Both the position numbers and the translations under genes were made by a program. From Prevotellaceae bacterium (GTDB taxonomy: Bacteria; Bacteroidota; Bacteroidia; Bacteroidales; Paludibacteraceae), in contig JAITNR010000259.1 of the NCBI GenBank assembly GCA_031290375.1, forward strand, positions 1-6,099: a DNA stretch of 6,099 bases, read 5' to 3'. Positions 4,994 through 6,099 of the stretch are shown piece after piece. The stretch's first letter is position 1; the number at the start of each line of letters is the position of its first letter. A model generated the notes under the pieces. The model searched no databases and was not told where the DNA came from. It saw only the letters and a program-made list of their open reading frames with translations.

Positions 4994-5179
4994 TTAATTT
5001 TTTAATGATATTTTTCTAAAATAATCTGAATTACGCTGTGAGGCGCATTCTTTTGCATCTTCGTAAAAAGCGAAATGCTCTACCGCGCGGGCAAAATTGC
5101 TGCTTCGGTCAAAATTTTCATAAACGTAGAATTTGCCTTTGTTGCGGCTGATGGTGTAAGGTTTCCACTTGTCAGCCAT
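4994..5179 (-). CDS. Small protein of unknown function (61 aa), overlapping gam
   Basis: The product begins MADKWKPYTISRNKGKFYVY and is rich in aromatic and charged residues, with FARAVEHFAFYEDAKECASQRN in the second half forming a likely helix. The alternation KFYVYENF suggests a beta strand. Its ATG (5177-5179) overlaps the end of the Gam gene by 8 nt, which points to translational coupling and supports it being a true gene. I do not recognise a family. It could be a partner of Gam or an unrelated early protein. Confidence 0.65.
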   Translation of the reverse strand: MADKWKPYTISRNKGKFYVYENFDRSSNFARAVEHFAFYEDAKECASQRNSDYFRKISLKN

Positions 5180-5696
5180 TGTCGGTTTCTTTTTTCAGTT
5201 CTACAAAAAACGTTTCGTCCTGCGCTATCGAAACACCTACTTTGGGCAGCAGTTCCGCTACTTCGGGGGCTTCACGGTCGGCAAGAAGTTTGTCCTTTGC
5301 GGGTTCTTCTGTCGTGCGCACGTAAGCGGGCAGGAACTCTTTAAGCAGGTTCGTTACCGCGCCCCAAGTGAAGCCTTTCAGGGTTTTTAACTTTGGCGTT
5401 CCTGTGCGGAAACCAATAGAGCCGTGAGTGTTTTCAAGACTCTTTTTCTTTGCAAACAAAATGTCTTTGTTTTCCATTGCGTAAGCCTGCAAGGTGTCAA
5501 AGTTTGCGCCTTTTTTGTCTTCCAATTTTGCCATTTCGGGAGCGTAACGGTCGCGAATAGTTGCAATTTGTACGTCCATCGTTGCGGCTACTTTCTGTAA
5601 CCGCGCATCTGCAACAGCGTATTCGCTCATTGCCGTTTCGTACTGACTTTGAGTAATGCCTGTCTGCACCACTTTCTTCTCTCTTTTTGTTGCCAT
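5172..5696 (-). CDS. gam: Mu Gam-like host-nuclease inhibitor / DNA-end-binding protein
   Basis: At 174 residues this has the normal length of the Phage_Mu_Gam family. Mu Gam is a Ku-like homodimer that threads onto double-stranded DNA ends and blocks exonucleases such as RecBCD. The sequence shows the expected layout: a long charged helix at about 16-60 (YETAMSEYAVADARLQKVAA onward), a second helix near 65-85, then the highly typical HGSIGFRTGTPKLKTL (91-106), a helix (FTWGAVTNLLKEFLP, 109-123), and the ending GVSIAQDETFFVELKKE (154-170). It is the strongest evidence that the element is a Mu-like transposable phage. The gene is in the early operon as in Mu, after a 63-aa gene and overlapping the next one by 8 nt. 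Confidence 0.92.
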   Translation of the reverse strand: MATKREKKVVQTGITQSQYETAMSEYAVADARLQKVAATMDVQIATIRDRYAPEMAKLEDKKGANFDTLQAYAMENKDILFAKKKSLENTHGSIGFRTGTPKLKTLKGFTWGAVTNLLKEFLPAYVRTTEEPAKDKLLADREAPEVAELLPKVGVSIAQDETFFVELKKETDNG

Positions 5697-5717
5697 AAAA
5701 TTAATTATTATTTAGTT

Positions 5718-5731
5718 ATTTACGATTTACG
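5718..5731. repeat. Two heptamers ATTTACG at gene junction
   Basis: Two exact ATTTACG copies (5718-5724, 5725-5731) span the stop codon of the 63-aa gene at 5727 and the leader of gam. This is another 7-bp periodic element at a gene border. Confidence 0.45.
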
Positions 5732-5918
5732 ATTTTTCAGGTTTGAGAAATCCATTGATTAATCTCATTCTGAATTGCTCCATAAGAGCAATATCCTTTG
5801 CACTTATTTTAAGCATTCCTGCCGTATCTTTATTTTCGGACAAAAGCCTAACGTTTTGCCCTAAAATATAATTCACTACCTCAACTGCGCGAGGTTTCAC
5901 ATTGATTTTTATGTACAT
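5727..5918 (-). CDS. Small protein of unknown function (63 aa) upstream of gam
   Basis: The protein starts MYIKINVKPRAVEVVNYILGQNV and then appears helical, with LKISAKDIALMEQFRMRLINGFLK at about 36-59. It has no membrane segment or cysteine. I do not recognise a family. It is the first gene of the operon visible in the window, 30 nt before gam and in the same direction. The start is preceded by an A/T-rich leader with three 7-bp units, like other starts here. In Mu-like phages small genes between the transposition genes and gam are common, and that is the best guess for its context. Confidence 0.62.
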   Translation of the reverse strand: MYIKINVKPRAVEVVNYILGQNVRLLSENKDTAGMLKISAKDIALMEQFRMRLINGFLKPEKS

Positions 5919-5933
5919 AATTCTTTTATTCTT

Positions 5934-5954
5934 TAATTTTTAATTCCTAATTTT
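5934..5954. repeat. Three 7-bp units TAATTTT/TAATTCC in the leader of the 63-aa gene
   Basis: TAATTTT (5934-5940), TAATTCC (5941-5947) and TAATTTT (5948-5954) follow each other without gap, about 16 bp from the ATG. They form the A/T-rich translation leader, without a Shine-Dalgarno motif. Confidence 0.5.
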
Positions 5955-5961
5955 ATTTTAC

Positions 5962-5990
5962 CACGAGGGGCACAAAGTTTCACGAAGTTT
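5962..5990. repeat. CAC-rAAG decamer repeats
   Basis: CACGAGGGG (5962-5970), CACAAAGTTT (5971-5980) and CACGAAGTTT (5981-5990) are about 10-bp related units. On the other strand they read AAACTTCGTG, AAACTTTGTG. Similar CACGAAG-type decamers are, as I recall, scattered in intergenic DNA of Bacteroidetes and other bacteria. Function is unknown. Confidence 0.55.
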
Positions 5991-5993
5991 TTT

Positions 5994-6098
5994 AATTCTC
6001 AATTCTCAATTCTCAATTCTCAATTCTCAATTCTCAATTCTCAATTCTCAATTCTCAATTCTCAATTCTCAATTCTCAATTCTCAATTCTCAATTCTC
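5994..6098. repeat. Perfect heptamer tandem array AATTCTC, at least 15 copies
   Basis: Fifteen identical AATTCTC units follow without a single change and the array continues at the window edge (6099 is the first base of another unit). It starts 76 bp upstream of the 63-aa gene. Perfect short tandem arrays expand and contract by slippage. The stretch 5919-6099 contains no gene and no clear promoter, so the promoter of the early operon lies inside or beyond this array. Confidence 0.97.
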
Positions 6099-6099
6099 A

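Noticed and set aside
5971..5997. Possible early promoter with an AAACTTTG -7 box on the minus strand
   Set aside because: The first base of the TAnnTTTG box is wrong and the -33 position falls in the repeat edge with TTGA rather than TTTG; the box is also part of a decamer repeat.
5994..6099. Plus-strand coding repeat: the heptamer is open in all frames and would encode an NSQFSIL heptapeptide repeat
   Set aside because: No start codon or coding-like flank leads into it, and the 7-bp period in intergenic DNA is explained by slippage; the window edge prevents a full test.

Overview
The window is a block of a Mu-like (transposable, contractile-tailed) prophage in a Bacteroidetes-type genome. 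All convincing genes lie on the minus strand, so transcription runs from the right end to the left end. The host assignment rests on three things: start codons are preceded by A/T-rich leaders rather than Shine-Dalgarno sequences, the one clear promoter fits the Bacteroidetes form TTTG-N20-TAnnTTTG exactly, and the proteins resemble families I know from Bacteroides-type Mu-like phages. No database search was possible; family names are from recognition of sequence patterns.

Right part (about 6099 to 4189), early or middle operon. It starts with a perfect 7-bp tandem repeat that runs off the window edge (at least 15 copies). Then come a 63-aa unknown protein, a Gam-like DNA-end-binding protein, 61-aa and 63-aa unknown proteins, an unusual 8-bp tandem repeat (8 units), a DnaJ-type zinc-finger protein and a 71-aa HTH-like protein. 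The block ends at a strong Rho-independent terminator (4121-4150).

Middle (4120 to 4040), regulatory switch. Just after the terminator lies a near-ideal Bacteroidetes promoter (4058-4090). Its -7 box sits between the arms of an inverted repeat that could be an operator. It drives the structural genes with a very short 5' leader.

Left part (4039 to 1), structural operon. In order: a prohead protease fused to a scaffold, with a probable internal start for the scaffold alone; a 27-codon small ORF not more than 3 nt from the protease stop; the major capsid protein; a 168-aa protein with a signal-peptide-like N-terminus and a C-terminal HeH/SAP-like segment, bracketed by two different perfect palindromes; a DUF2586-like tail sheath; and the first 53 codons of a tail tube protein cut by the left edge.

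Working together, Gam would protect phage DNA ends, the small early genes would include the late regulator, and the late promoter would switch on head and tail assembly. The most notable points are the compact early/late switch, the protease/scaffold nested gene, the absence of terminase, portal and neck genes where Mu-like phages usually carry them, the bracketed secreted-looking gene inside the late operon, and the 7- and 8-bp periodic repeats in most intergenic gaps.
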